Assembly (NCBI GenBank): GCA_036011085.1
Contig: DASCMS010000035.1
Coordinates: 25,223-89,222, forward strand
Direction: 5' to 3'
Length of the DNA: 64,000 nt
Origin: UBA8231 sp036011085
GTDB taxonomy: Bacteria; Latescibacterota; UBA2968; UBA8231
Within the stretch, counting starts at the first letter, position 1; the number at the start of each line of letters is the position of its first letter. Positions 52,850-61,125 of the stretch are shown here, one piece after another. The notes under the pieces were generated by a model, which did no database searches, was not told the origin of the DNA, and saw only the letters and a program-made list of their open reading frames with translations. Both the position numbers and the translations under genes were made by a program.

Positions 52850-53968
52850 ATGCCCGAGAAGATCCGCGTCGGCGTGCTCTTCGGGGGGCGCTCGGCGGAA
52901 CACGAGGTGTCCGTCACGTCCGCCCGGTCCGTACTCGACTCGATCGACCGCGACAAGTACGAGGTCACCATGATCGGCATCGACCGCGGCGGACGCTGGC
53001 TTGCGGCATCAGATGCCACCCGCCTGCTGTCTACGGGTCGCGTCGAAGGAGACACCGACCTCAAACCGGTCTCCCTCGACTATGTCGGTGGCGGCGAGCT
53101 GGTCTCCCTGGACGGCAGTGGCGCTGCCGGCGCCCGGCTGGATGTGATCTTCCCCATTCTGCACGGCCCTCTTGGTGAAGATGGTACCGTACAGGGACTG
53201 CTCGAGCTGGCGGACGTTGCCTACGTCGGCGCCGGCGTGCTCGGCTCGGCGGTCGGCATGGACAAGGACATGACACGGCGGGTTCTGCGCACCGAAGGGT
53301 TACCACAGGTGGAGTACGCTTCCGTCCTGCGTCGGCGCTGGCGCCGGTCGCCAGTCGAGGTGCGTCACGAGATGGAACGGGACCTCGGTTATCCGATGTT
53401 CATCAAGCCGGCCAATCTCGGATCGAGTGTGGGCATCACCAAGGCGCACGACGCGGCGGAATTCGATGTCGGCATGGACGAGGCAGCCCGCTATGATCGC
53501 AAGCTTGTCATCGAGGCCAACGCCGGGAACTGTTGTGAGGTAGAGGTGGCCGTCCTCGGCTACGAAGAACCGGAGACGTCGGTGGTCGGCGAGATCGTGC
53601 CGGCCAATGAGTTCTACGACTACAACGCCAAGTACGAGGATGAGGACTCCGAGCTGCATATCCCAGCACGCATCCGACCGGAGACGGCACAGAAGGTCCG
53701 ACAGATGGCGCGCCGCGTGTTTCTCGCGGTCGAAGCCGCCGGCCTGGCACGTGTCGACTTCTTCGTCAGCCAGGATGATGACGAGCACATCTACGTCAAC
53801 GAGATCAACACCATGCCCGGGTTTACGCCGATCAGCATGTATCCGAAGCTCTGGGAGGCCAGTGGCGTGAGCTACGCGCAACTCATCGACCGCCTGATAC
53901 AACTGGCCCTGGAGCGCCACGAGGACAGGCAGGACACAACCACGGACAAGGGACGCGCCCATCGATGA
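52850..53968 (+). CDS. ddl: D-alanine--D-alanine ligase
   Basis: 372 residues from ATG 52850, the first conserved start (IRVGVLFGGRSAEHEVSVTSA). ATP-grasp ligase of the long DdlA/VanA type: ILHGPLGEDGTVQGLLELADVAYVG (outline), the MFIKPANLGSSVGITKAHD ATP-binding segment, the omega-loop region GEIVPANEFYDYNAKYEDED, and metal-binding EINTMPGFTPISMYPKLW. It makes the D-Ala-D-Ala dipeptide for peptidoglycan. Divergent from ychF with 138 bases between starts. The VGEIVPANEFYDY Tyr-type active site fits D-Ala rather than D-Lac specificity. Confidence 0.93.
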   Translation: MPEKIRVGVLFGGRSAEHEVSVTSARSVLDSIDRDKYEVTMIGIDRGGRWLAASDATRLLSTGRVEGDTDLKPVSLDYVGGGELVSLDGSGAAGARLDVIFPILHGPLGEDGTVQGLLELADVAYVGAGVLGSAVGMDKDMTRRVLRTEGLPQVEYASVLRRRWRRSPVEVRHEMERDLGYPMFIKPANLGSSVGITKAHDAAEFDVGMDEAARYDRKLVIEANAGNCCEVEVAVLGYEEPETSVVGEIVPANEFYDYNAKYEDEDSELHIPARIRPETAQKVRQMARRVFLAVEAAGLARVDFFVSQDDDEHIYVNEINTMPGFTPISMYPKLWEASGVSYAQLIDRLIQLALERHEDRQDTTTDKGRAHR

Positions 53969-54023
53969 CTCTCAGACACAGGCGACCTTTCCGGGGAGAT
54001 CAGGACAGGATCGAGACCGACCT

Positions 54024-54827
54024 ATGACCCTGGCACCGCCGGTGAAGGCCGATACCGTACCGCGCGGTATGATCAGCAACCTGCTGTCGTTGATGACGAT
54101 GGTGGTGGGATTGATGGGAACGCTGGCAGCCGGCAACCCGGAGACACCGTTCCCGCCGTATGCGTTGACGGCAGGTCCCTGGCTGCTGGCGGCAGGTGTC
54201 TTCGGTTTTGCTGGCGGTATCACCAACTGGCTGGCCGTGAAGATGCTGTTCGATCGTGTACCGCTGCTCTACGGTTCCGGGGTGATCCCGAATCGCTTCC
54301 GCGAAATCCGGGCGACGATCAAGGGTCTGATCATGACCCACTTCTTCGACGAGGAGTACCTGCGGCGCTTCTTCGAGGAACACGGGTCGCAGCTGATGGG
54401 GGGAGTCAGCCTCGAGAAGGAACTGACGGAACTGCTCGCCTCGGATCACGCCGATGCGGCCATCGAAGCGGAGCTCGAGCGGCTCAAGGAGGGGCCGCTG
54501 GGCATGATGGTGAAGATGGCCGGCAACGACATGCTGAAGGTGATCATCAAGCAGTTCATGGGCGGTCTGGTGTCGCGGGTGGCGCCAGTGGCCGAGGCCC
54601 GCATGCGCGAAAAAGCCGTGGATGTCCCGGCTCTCCGTGTGCAGGTGGACCAGCTTCTCGAGGTGAAGCTGGAAGAGCTGACACCGGAGATCGTCAAGAG
54701 CATGATGGAGCGGGTCATGCGCGAGCATCTCGGCTGGCTCATCGTCTGGGGCAATGTCTTCGGCGCGGCCATCGGCCTGCTGTCGAGGGCGATCGCCGTG
54801 CACTGGCACATCGGTACCGTTCCCTAG
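54024..54827 (+). CDS. DUF445 family membrane protein
   Basis: 267 residues. Hydrophobic segments lie near residues 16-36, 48-66 and at the C-terminus (WLIVWGNVFGAAIGLLS). The GFAGGITNWLAVKMLFDRVP block, with its N-W-L-A-V-K-M core, is diagnostic of DUF445/YheB-type proteins; the central part is a long helical region (FEEHGSQLMGGVSLEKELTE). Function is unknown. It lies 55 bases after ddl and 9 bases before an SDR gene on the same strand. Confidence 0.85.
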   Translation: MTLAPPVKADTVPRGMISNLLSLMTMVVGLMGTLAAGNPETPFPPYALTAGPWLLAAGVFGFAGGITNWLAVKMLFDRVPLLYGSGVIPNRFREIRATIKGLIMTHFFDEEYLRRFFEEHGSQLMGGVSLEKELTELLASDHADAAIEAELERLKEGPLGMMVKMAGNDMLKVIIKQFMGGLVSRVAPVAEARMREKAVDVPALRVQVDQLLEVKLEELTPEIVKSMMERVMREHLGWLIVWGNVFGAAIGLLSRAIAVHWHIGTVP

Positions 54828-54836
54828 GCTGAACTG

Positions 54837-55640
54837 ATGAACAGGTTTTCTCTCGAAGGGCAGGTGGCCGTCGTCGTCGGCGGCACAGGTGTACTCGGCG
54901 GGGCCATGGCACGGGGGCTCGCCGAGGCGGGAGCCAACCTTGCCGTCGTCGGACGTTCGGTTGAGCGTGGCGGCGAGGTGGTCGGTTCGATCCTCTCCCA
55001 AGGCGGTCAGGCCACGTTCGTCGCCGCCGATGCCTTGTCACGTGACCAACTGCTGTCGGCGAGGGCGCGCATCGGCGAGGAATGCGGCGAGCCGGCGATC
55101 CTCATCAACGCGGCCGGAGGCAACGATCCGCGAGTCACCGTCAACGACGAGCTTGCCTTCGAGGATATCGACCTGGCCGCCTGGAACGACAGCTTCGATC
55201 TGAACCTGGCCGCAGGTGTGCTGCTTCCCTGCCAGGTCTTCGGTCCCGCCATGGTTCGCAGCGGCTGCGGCTCGATCATCAACATCGCCTCGATCACCGC
55301 CCATGTGCCCCTGTCGAAGGTGGTGGCCTACTCAGCCGCGAAAGCCGCCGTGGTCAGCCTGACACAATTCCTGGCGCGTGAGTGGGCGCCCCATGTGCGG
55401 GTGAATTCGATCACGCCTGGTTTCTTCCCGGGAGAACAGAACCGCCGCTTGCTGTATGATGAGACGGGTGAGCCTTCGGCCCGCGGACGGCAGATCCTGC
55501 AGCACACACCGATGGATCGATTCGGAGACCCGGAGGAACTCGTTGGTGCGGCTGTGTTTCTCGCCTCCCAGCAGGCGAGCTCCTTTGTCACTGGCGCCGA
55601 CCTGCGCGTCGACGGGGGCTTCCTGGCGACGACGATCTAG
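54837..55640 (+). CDS. SDR-family oxidoreductase, mannonate-oxidoreductase-like
   Basis: 267 residues of a classical short-chain dehydrogenase: cofactor motif VAVVVGGTGVLGGAMARGL, the LINAAGGNDPR segment, catalytic Ser in IINIASITAHVP, YSAAKAAV with Tyr and Lys, and NSITPGFFPGEQNR. The NAAGGN motif and long ITPGFFPGEQNR loop are typical of SDR D-mannonate (fructuronate) oxidoreductases, which act in hexuronate catabolism. The substrate remains to be shown. A TIM-barrel isomerase and a Gfo/Idh/MocA dehydrogenase follow, fitting a sugar-acid pathway. Confidence 0.88.
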   Translation: MNRFSLEGQVAVVVGGTGVLGGAMARGLAEAGANLAVVGRSVERGGEVVGSILSQGGQATFVAADALSRDQLLSARARIGEECGEPAILINAAGGNDPRVTVNDELAFEDIDLAAWNDSFDLNLAAGVLLPCQVFGPAMVRSGCGSIINIASITAHVPLSKVVAYSAAKAAVVSLTQFLAREWAPHVRVNSITPGFFPGEQNRRLLYDETGEPSARGRQILQHTPMDRFGDPEELVGAAVFLASQQASSFVTGADLRVDGGFLATTI

Positions 55641-55711
55641 TAACGGGCTGCAAGGCCGCCAGTTGATCACAGCCGGCATTACCCGACATTGAGTATTCAG
55701 CAGTTCACCCC

Positions 55712-55725
55712 TCGCGAGCTCGCGA
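55712..55725. promoter_or_regulatory. 14-bp perfect palindrome upstream of isomerase gene
   Basis: TCGCGAGCTCGCGA is fully symmetric and lies 26-39 bases before the ATG of the TIM-barrel isomerase, in a 110-base gap after the SDR gene. It is a candidate operator for a sugar-responsive repressor controlling the two-gene unit that follows, or a short hairpin in its leader. Confidence 0.35.
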
Positions 55726-55750
55726 AATCAAGAGAGAAGCCAGGACAGAT

Positions 55751-56503
55751 ATGCCCGCACCGATCGCACTGCAGCTGTACACATTGAGAGAAGCTGCCGC
55801 CGCCGACTACGAGGCGACGGTACGGAAGGTCGCAGACATCGGTTACGTCGGTGTCGAACCCGCGGGTTTTCCCGGGACCACCGTCGAGGCCGGCAAGAGG
55901 CTGTTTGACGAGTTGGGACTGCAGGTCTGCAGCGCCCATCTGCCCCTCCCTGTGGGCGAGGCTCAACAAGAGTCACTGGAGACAGCAGAGGCCCTCGGAA
56001 TCACGCGCGTCGTGGCCGGTCTCGGGCCGGACAATTTCGGCACGAAGGACCAGATCAAGGCGTCATGCGACAAGTTCAACGAAGCCAGTGCCAACTGTGT
56101 CGAGAAGGGCTACACCTTCGGTATCCACAACCACTGGTGGGAATTCCTCGAGGTCGACGGCGAGCTGGTCTACAAGCAGATGCTTGAACATCTGGCGCCG
56201 GAGGTCTTTTTCCAGGTCGATGCTTACTGGGTACAGACCGCGGGGCCCGATCCAGCAGCAGTGATCGCCGAGCTCGGTAGCCGCGCGCCGCTGATCCATA
56301 TGAAGGACGGCCCGTGCACACGCAAGGAAGACATGCAGGCCCTGGGTGAAGGGGTCACCGATTTCCAGAGCATCATCGATGCCGGCGGCGACAATGTGGA
56401 CTGGTGGATCGTCGAACTCGACCGTTGCGCCACCGATATGGTCGAGGCCGTGGAGAAGAGCTACACGTTTCTGACCCAGAAGGGATACGCCCGTGGCCGG
56501 TAA
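55751..56503 (+). CDS. Sugar phosphate isomerase/epimerase-like TIM-barrel protein
   Basis: 250 residues of the AP endonuclease 2/xylose-isomerase-like fold. It opens IALQLYTLREAAAADYEATV, then IGYVGVEPAGF with a metal-ligand Glu, CSAHLPLP with a His, GIHNHWWEF, FFQVDAYWVQTAG with an Asp, and IHMKDG. The family includes inosose dehydratases, hydroxypyruvate and ketose epimerases and 3-keto-sugar eliminases. It is overlapped by the Gfo/Idh/MocA gene, and such pairs often act on keto-sugars or inositol. Confidence 0.88.
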   Translation: MPAPIALQLYTLREAAAADYEATVRKVADIGYVGVEPAGFPGTTVEAGKRLFDELGLQVCSAHLPLPVGEAQQESLETAEALGITRVVAGLGPDNFGTKDQIKASCDKFNEASANCVEKGYTFGIHNHWWEFLEVDGELVYKQMLEHLAPEVFFQVDAYWVQTAGPDPAAVIAELGSRAPLIHMKDGPCTRKEDMQALGEGVTDFQSIIDAGGDNVDWWIVELDRCATDMVEAVEKSYTFLTQKGYARGR

Positions 56504-57599
56504 GGTCCGTATCGGCCTGATCGGCTGCGGCAACATCAGCCCTCAGTACATCAGATGGTGCCGGACCTTCGAGATTATAGATCTGGTAGCCTGTGCCGAT
56601 ATCGACACGGATCTGGCGCAGGCGCGGGCCGAGGAATTCGAAGTTGCTGGTGGCTGCAGCGTCGATGAGCTACTGGCAGATGCCGGCATCGAGATCGTCG
56701 TCAATCTGACGGTGCCGAAGGTGCACGCCAGCGTCAACCGGCAGATCCTCGAGGCCGGCAAGCATGCCCACACCGAGAAGCCCTTCGCCGTCGACAAAGC
56801 CGAAGGCAGGGCGGTACTGGATCTGGCACAGGAGAAAGGACTGCGTACCGGCAGTGCGCCCGACACCTTTCTCGGCGGTGGCATCCAGACCTGTCGCAAG
56901 CTGATCGACGACGGCTGGATCGGAGAACCCGTGGCGGCATCGGCCTTCATGGCCGGTCGCGGACCCGAGGGCTGGCATCCGAACCCGGATTTCTTCTACA
57001 AGCCGGGTGGCGGTCCCATGTTCGACATGGGACCCTACTACCTGACGGCTCTGGTGTCGCTCCTCGGCCCTGTCCGGCGAGTCACGGGTTCGGCACGGGC
57101 CAGTTTTCCCCAACGGGTGATCACGAACCCGGAGCGCCGTACCGGGGAGCGGATCGAGGTGGAGACCCCGACACATATCTCCGGCGTGCTCGATTTCGCT
57201 GGCGGCGCCGTCGGTACGGTGGTCACCAGCTTCGATGTCTGGAGTCACAATCTGCCGAGGATCGAAATCTATGGTTCGGAAGGTTCGCTCAGCGTGCCCG
57301 ATCCGAACACTTTCGACGGCCCGGTCAGACTCCGGCGTGCCGGACAGGACGACTGGCAGGAAGTGCCGCTGACGCACAGCGTCGAGGTCGGTCGCGGGAT
57401 CGGGGTGGCCGACATGGCCTATGGACTTCGCTCGGGGCGGCCGCATCGAGCCAGCGGTGAACTGGCCTATCACGTGCTGGAGCTGATGCACGCCTTCGGG
57501 GAGGCATCCGACAGGGCGTCCCACGTGGAGATCGAGTCTCAGGTGGAGCGGCCAGCGGCACTTCCCATGGGGCTGCGCGCCGGAACTCTCGACGAGTAG
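56493..57599 (+). CDS. Gfo/Idh/MocA family NAD(P)-dependent oxidoreductase
   Basis: 368 residues from GTG 56493, which overlaps the isomerase stop by 11 bases. Rossmann motif KVRIGLIGCGNISPQYI at the start, VVNLTVPKVHASVNRQ, the HTEKPFAVDKAEG motif with the catalytic lysine near residue 95, and the C-terminal GGGPMFDMGPYYLTALVSLLG segment (outline) common in this family. It should oxidise a sugar, cyclitol or sugar acid. Coupled translation with the TIM-barrel isomerase suggests successive steps. Confidence 0.9.
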   Translation: MAGKVRIGLIGCGNISPQYIRWCRTFEIIDLVACADIDTDLAQARAEEFEVAGGCSVDELLADAGIEIVVNLTVPKVHASVNRQILEAGKHAHTEKPFAVDKAEGRAVLDLAQEKGLRTGSAPDTFLGGGIQTCRKLIDDGWIGEPVAASAFMAGRGPEGWHPNPDFFYKPGGGPMFDMGPYYLTALVSLLGPVRRVTGSARASFPQRVITNPERRTGERIEVETPTHISGVLDFAGGAVGTVVTSFDVWSHNLPRIEIYGSEGSLSVPDPNTFDGPVRLRRAGQDDWQEVPLTHSVEVGRGIGVADMAYGLRSGRPHRASGELAYHVLELMHAFGEASDRASHVEIESQVERPAALPMGLRAGTLDE

Positions 57600-57621
57600 A
57601 GGCGCGCCGCCAGATCCTTCG

Positions 57622-58878
57622 TCAGGAGAACAGCAGCTTGAGGTAGTAGAGCGGATTCGTCATGTCCTTCTTCGGCACGGCGTTGGCCAACATGCCACAG
57701 ACATGGTTGGCGACGGTGTCATTCCTGGCGGCCTTGCCGATGACGAAGTTGAGCAGGGGACGGACCCGGGCGATCCACTGCATCTGGTGGCTCACCTTCA
57801 ACTCGTCGCCGAGTGTTGCCCACAGTTCATCCGCATAGCGCTGCAGGCTGGTGGCCGAGGTGTCACCCTCCCGGATGGCTACGGCGCAGGTAGCCACCGC
57901 GATGCGGGCGGAGTAGAAAGCGTTGCCGATGCCTTCTCCCGAGAAGGGGTCGATGAGACCCGCCGCATCGCCGAGAAGAAGGAACCCGGGGCCGTGGGCA
58001 GGTCGTCTCTTGCTGCCCACGGGGAGATTCCATCCGGCGGGTTTCTCCAGCGGCCGGGCATGACGGAAGCGCTCGGCGAAGGGCGGCCGCCGCAGCACCT
58101 GATCCAGTGCCACGCGCAGATCGATACCCCGGCGTTTCATCGCCGCGTGCACCATGCCAATGCCGATGTTCGCCTTGCCCTCCCCCAGGGGAAAGATCCA
58201 GAAATACCCGGGGCGGACCTCGTCGGCGAAGTGCAGCTCCAACTCGTCGGTGAGTCCTTCCACTCCCTCGTAGTAGCAGCGCAACGCGACCAGTGAGTGG
58301 CGCGGGCTGTGGCTGTAGAGCCCGGTTTTGCGGGCAACGATGGAGTTGAAGCCGTCGCAGCCCAGCACAACACGAGTCCGGATCTGCACGAGGTGCCCCT
58401 GTTTGCTCTGCCTGCCCTCTATGCCGACGACACACCCCGCCTCGTCGCGCAGCAGGTCGCTGACGGCGAAGCCTTCGCGTACCTCCGCACCCCGGCGCCG
58501 CGCCTCCTTCAGGAGATAGTCGTCCAGGATCTTGCGCTGGATGACCCAGCCACCCATCGGCACATGCCGTCCAGTCAGGGGGTCGTAGTGCGTGCGGTCA
58601 CGCATGTCGACACGGGCACCGACCGCCGTCGGGCTGGCCAGGATGATGTGGCGGATCTCGGCGCCTTCGAGGCGGGCCACGTCCTCCATCAGGCCCAGCT
58701 CGTCGAGGATGGACATACTCTTCCCTGACAGGGCGTCGCCGCAGACCTTGTCACGCGGGAAGGTGGCGCGGTCGACGACGACGGCGCTCAGGCCGTGGCG
58801 TGCAGCGTACATGGCAGCCGCAGCTCCGGCCGGTCCGCCACCGACGATAGCCAGATCGTATTCAGGGTCGGTCTTCAT
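57622..58878 (-). CDS. Geranylgeranyl-reductase-family flavoprotein
   Basis: 418 residues from ATG 58878; the longer frame to 58917 adds 13 unconserved residues. FAD motif YDLAIVGGGPAGAAAAMYAAR, then VVDRATFPRDKVCGDALSGKS, the typical geranylgeranyl-reductase PRDKxCGxxxS block, VVLGCDGFNSIVARKTGL, the WIFPLGEGKANIGIGM strand and LLGDAAGLIDPFSGEGIGNA binding FAD. Members reduce isoprenoid chains of quinones, lipids or chlorophyll precursors, or act as halogenase-like monooxygenases. No isoprenoid synthesis genes are adjacent. Divergent from htpG. Confidence 0.87.
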   Translation of the reverse strand: MKTDPEYDLAIVGGGPAGAAAAMYAARHGLSAVVVDRATFPRDKVCGDALSGKSMSILDELGLMEDVARLEGAEIRHIILASPTAVGARVDMRDRTHYDPLTGRHVPMGGWVIQRKILDDYLLKEARRRGAEVREGFAVSDLLRDEAGCVVGIEGRQSKQGHLVQIRTRVVLGCDGFNSIVARKTGLYSHSPRHSLVALRCYYEGVEGLTDELELHFADEVRPGYFWIFPLGEGKANIGIGMVHAAMKRRGIDLRVALDQVLRRPPFAERFRHARPLEKPAGWNLPVGSKRRPAHGPGFLLLGDAAGLIDPFSGEGIGNAFYSARIAVATCAVAIREGDTSATSLQRYADELWATLGDELKVSHQMQWIARVRPLLNFVIGKAARNDTVANHVCGMLANAVPKKDMTNPLYYLKLLFS

Positions 58879-58952
58879 GGGTGGGTGAAAGTAGGCTTCG
58901 GCTGTATACCAGGCCATGCGCCGTCTTGCGGCCAGCAGCCTCCTTCGTACAT

Positions 58953-58967
58953 TTTGAGACTCTCAAA
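58953..58967. promoter_or_regulatory. Perfect 15-bp palindrome between htpG and the reductase gene
   Basis: TTTGAGACTCTCAAA has two perfect 7-base arms around one base and lies 75 bases before the reductase ATG and 61 bases before the htpG ATG. It is in the right place to control both divergent genes. It does not match CIRCE (9-base arms, 9-base spacer), and I see no sigma-32-type promoter for htpG, so a different repressor is inferred. Confidence 0.45.
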
Positions 58968-59027
58968 GTAACAGCCCGACAGCGAGTTACGGGCCTTCAA
59001 TTCAACCCCACAGCAGCCGAAGAGACC

Positions 59028-61037
59028 ATGGCCGACGAGCATCACACAGCTACCGCCGACGAAGCCCAAGTGGAAGAGCGGGCTTTCCAGACCGAGGTCC
59101 AGCAGGTCCTGCAGATTCTTATCCACTCTCTGTACACCGACAAGGACGTGTTCCTGCGGGAACTCGTGTCGAATGCGTCAGACGCCCTCGACAAGATCCG
59201 TTTCCGGTCTCTCACCGACAAAGAGATCGTCGATCCCGACGCCGAACTGACCGTCGACATCAACGTCGATGCGACGGCCAAGACACTGACGATCACCGAC
59301 ACCGGGATCGGCATGACCCGAGACGAGGTGAACGACAACATCGGCACCATCGCCCACTCGGGGTCAAAGAAGTTCCTGCAGCAGTTGTCAGAGGAGCCCG
59401 ACGAGGAGAACAAGCTGAAGCTCATCGGCCAGTTCGGCGTCGGCTTCTATGCCGTGTTCATCGTCGCCGAACGGGTGGTGGTGACGACCCGGGCCGCCGA
59501 TCAGGACTCGGAGGCCGTCGTCTGGGAGTCCACCGGAGACGGCACCTATACGATCTCAACGACGAAGGACAGGACGGAACGGGGTACCGAGATCAAGGTC
59601 TTCGTGCGTTCTGACTGTGAAGAATACCTCGACGCTCACCGTCTCGAGTCAGTGGTGCGTCGGCACTCCGACTTCATCTCCTACCCGGTGAAGGTGGCCG
59701 GCAAACAGGCGAACTCGGCGTCGGCCCTGTGGACACGACCACGCAATGAGATCACGCCGGAGAACTACACGGAGTTCTACCAGCACCTCAGCGGCGATCA
59801 CCAGGATCCTCTGATGTGGGAACACGTGGTGGTGGACGTACCGATCCAGTTTTACGCCGTGTTGTTCCTGCCGCGACAGTCGCCGATGGAACTGCTCTTC
59901 GGGCAGGATCCAAAGGTGAGGATCAACCTGCACGTGAAGCGCGTCTTCATTCAGGATGACTGCGAGCTGTTGCCGCTCTATCTGCGTTTCGTGCGTGGCG
60001 TCGTCGACTGCGATGATCTGCCTCTCAATGTGGCCCGGGAGTCATTGCAGAACAACCCGGTAGTGGCCAAGATCCGGCAGACGCTGACGCGGCGCATCCT
60101 GAGCAAGATCGAGGAACTGGCCAGCAAGGAACCGACGTCCTTCCTGACCTTCTGGGAGAGCTTTGGCATCGTCCTCAAGGAGGGAGTGGCCCGGGATTTC
60201 GAGCATCGCGAGCAGGTCAGCAAGCTGCTGCGGTTCTACTCGAGTTTCTCCGACAAACTGGCCGCCGATGCCGACACGCCGGAGATCCCGACTGACGCCG
60301 AGGCCGAAGAGGGTGAGAATGCGGCACCTGCGGAGACGCGCACGACGGAGACCGAAGGCCTGGTGGCCCTGCAGGACTACGTGGATCGCATGAAGTCGGA
60401 TCAGGAGGTGATCTACTACCTGACCGGTGACAGTCGTCAACAGGTCGAGCAGAGCCCGCTGATGGAGTCCTTCCGCAAGAACGACCTCGAGGTGCTCTAC
60501 CTGACAGACCCGGTGGACGAATGGGTGGCCAACTCGCTGCAGGACTTCGACAGCAAGCAGTTCCAGGCGATCGATGCGGAGGATCTGGATCTGCCGGAAG
60601 AGGTCAAGATCGAGGGCGCCGAGAGCACCGAGGATAAGGAACGCACCATCGAGCTGGTGAGTTTCCTGAAGCAGGAGCTGGAGTCACGCGTCGGGGAGGT
60701 GAAGGAGTCGAGCCGGCTCAGCGACGGTCCCTGCGCCCTGGTGGTGCCCAAGGGCGGTCTCAGTCAGCAGATGGAACGGATCATGCGCATGAGTGACGAG
60801 AACTTTCCGCTCACCAAGCGCACCCTGGAGATCAACCCGCGGCATGCGGCGATTCGCAACATGGGAGAGCTGCTCAAGGCGGACCGTGATTCGGCCGAAC
60901 TCAAGGAGTGGTCACATTTTCTTGTCGACTATGTCCTGCTCGCCGAAGGCAAGGTCGAGGATCCACAGCGGGTCATGTCACAGATTCAGAAGATGATGAG
61001 CTCAGTCAGCCAGCAAGCGCTGCAAGCGCGGGAATAA
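59028..61037 (+). CDS. htpG: Chaperone HtpG (Hsp90)
   Basis: 669 residues from ATG 59028; the frame is open upstream to 58881 but unconserved and overlaps the divergent gene. Signature FLRELVSNASDALDKIRF, then the GHKL ATPase motifs TDTGIGMTRDEV, IGQFGVGFYAVFIVAERV, and GTEIKVFV; the middle domain has NLPLNVARESLQ-type sequence (DDLPLNVARESLQNNPV) with the catalytic arginine. The protein is about 45 residues longer than E. coli HtpG, with an acidic insert near residues 420-445. It assists folding under stress. A decayed copy of its last 18 codons follows the stop. Confidence 0.95.
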   Translation: MADEHHTATADEAQVEERAFQTEVQQVLQILIHSLYTDKDVFLRELVSNASDALDKIRFRSLTDKEIVDPDAELTVDINVDATAKTLTITDTGIGMTRDEVNDNIGTIAHSGSKKFLQQLSEEPDEENKLKLIGQFGVGFYAVFIVAERVVVTTRAADQDSEAVVWESTGDGTYTISTTKDRTERGTEIKVFVRSDCEEYLDAHRLESVVRRHSDFISYPVKVAGKQANSASALWTRPRNEITPENYTEFYQHLSGDHQDPLMWEHVVVDVPIQFYAVLFLPRQSPMELLFGQDPKVRINLHVKRVFIQDDCELLPLYLRFVRGVVDCDDLPLNVARESLQNNPVVAKIRQTLTRRILSKIEELASKEPTSFLTFWESFGIVLKEGVARDFEHREQVSKLLRFYSSFSDKLAADADTPEIPTDAEAEEGENAAPAETRTTETEGLVALQDYVDRMKSDQEVIYYLTGDSRQQVEQSPLMESFRKNDLEVLYLTDPVDEWVANSLQDFDSKQFQAIDAEDLDLPEEVKIEGAESTEDKERTIELVSFLKQELESRVGEVKESSRLSDGPCALVVPKGGLSQQMERIMRMSDENFPLTKRTLEINPRHAAIRNMGELLKADRDSAELKEWSHFLVDYVLLAEGKVEDPQRVMSQIQKMMSSVSQQALQARE

Positions 61038-61123
61038 CGCGGATCGGCAGATAGGCGCTCTGTGCACAGATTCAAAAGATGATGAGTGTGGCCAGCGAAT
61101 CGGCGCTGCAAGCAAGGGGGTAG
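60979..61123 (+). repeat. Tandem copy of the htpG 3' end
   Basis: The last 59 bases of htpG (60979-61037) are repeated at 61065-61123 with about 43 of 59 positions identical. Read in the htpG frame the second copy gives QIQKMMSVASESALQARG and a stop, against QIQKMMSSVSQQALQARE and a stop in the gene. A 27-base spacer separates them. The copy ends two bases before the proA ATG. It looks like the relic of a second htpG-like coding end, either from an old duplication or from recombination with a diverged homologue. Confidence 0.75.
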
Positions 61124-61125
61124 GT

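Noticed and set aside
58921..59027. CIRCE element or sigma-32 promoter for htpG
   Set aside because: Looked for but neither consensus is present; only the unrelated 15-base palindrome was found.
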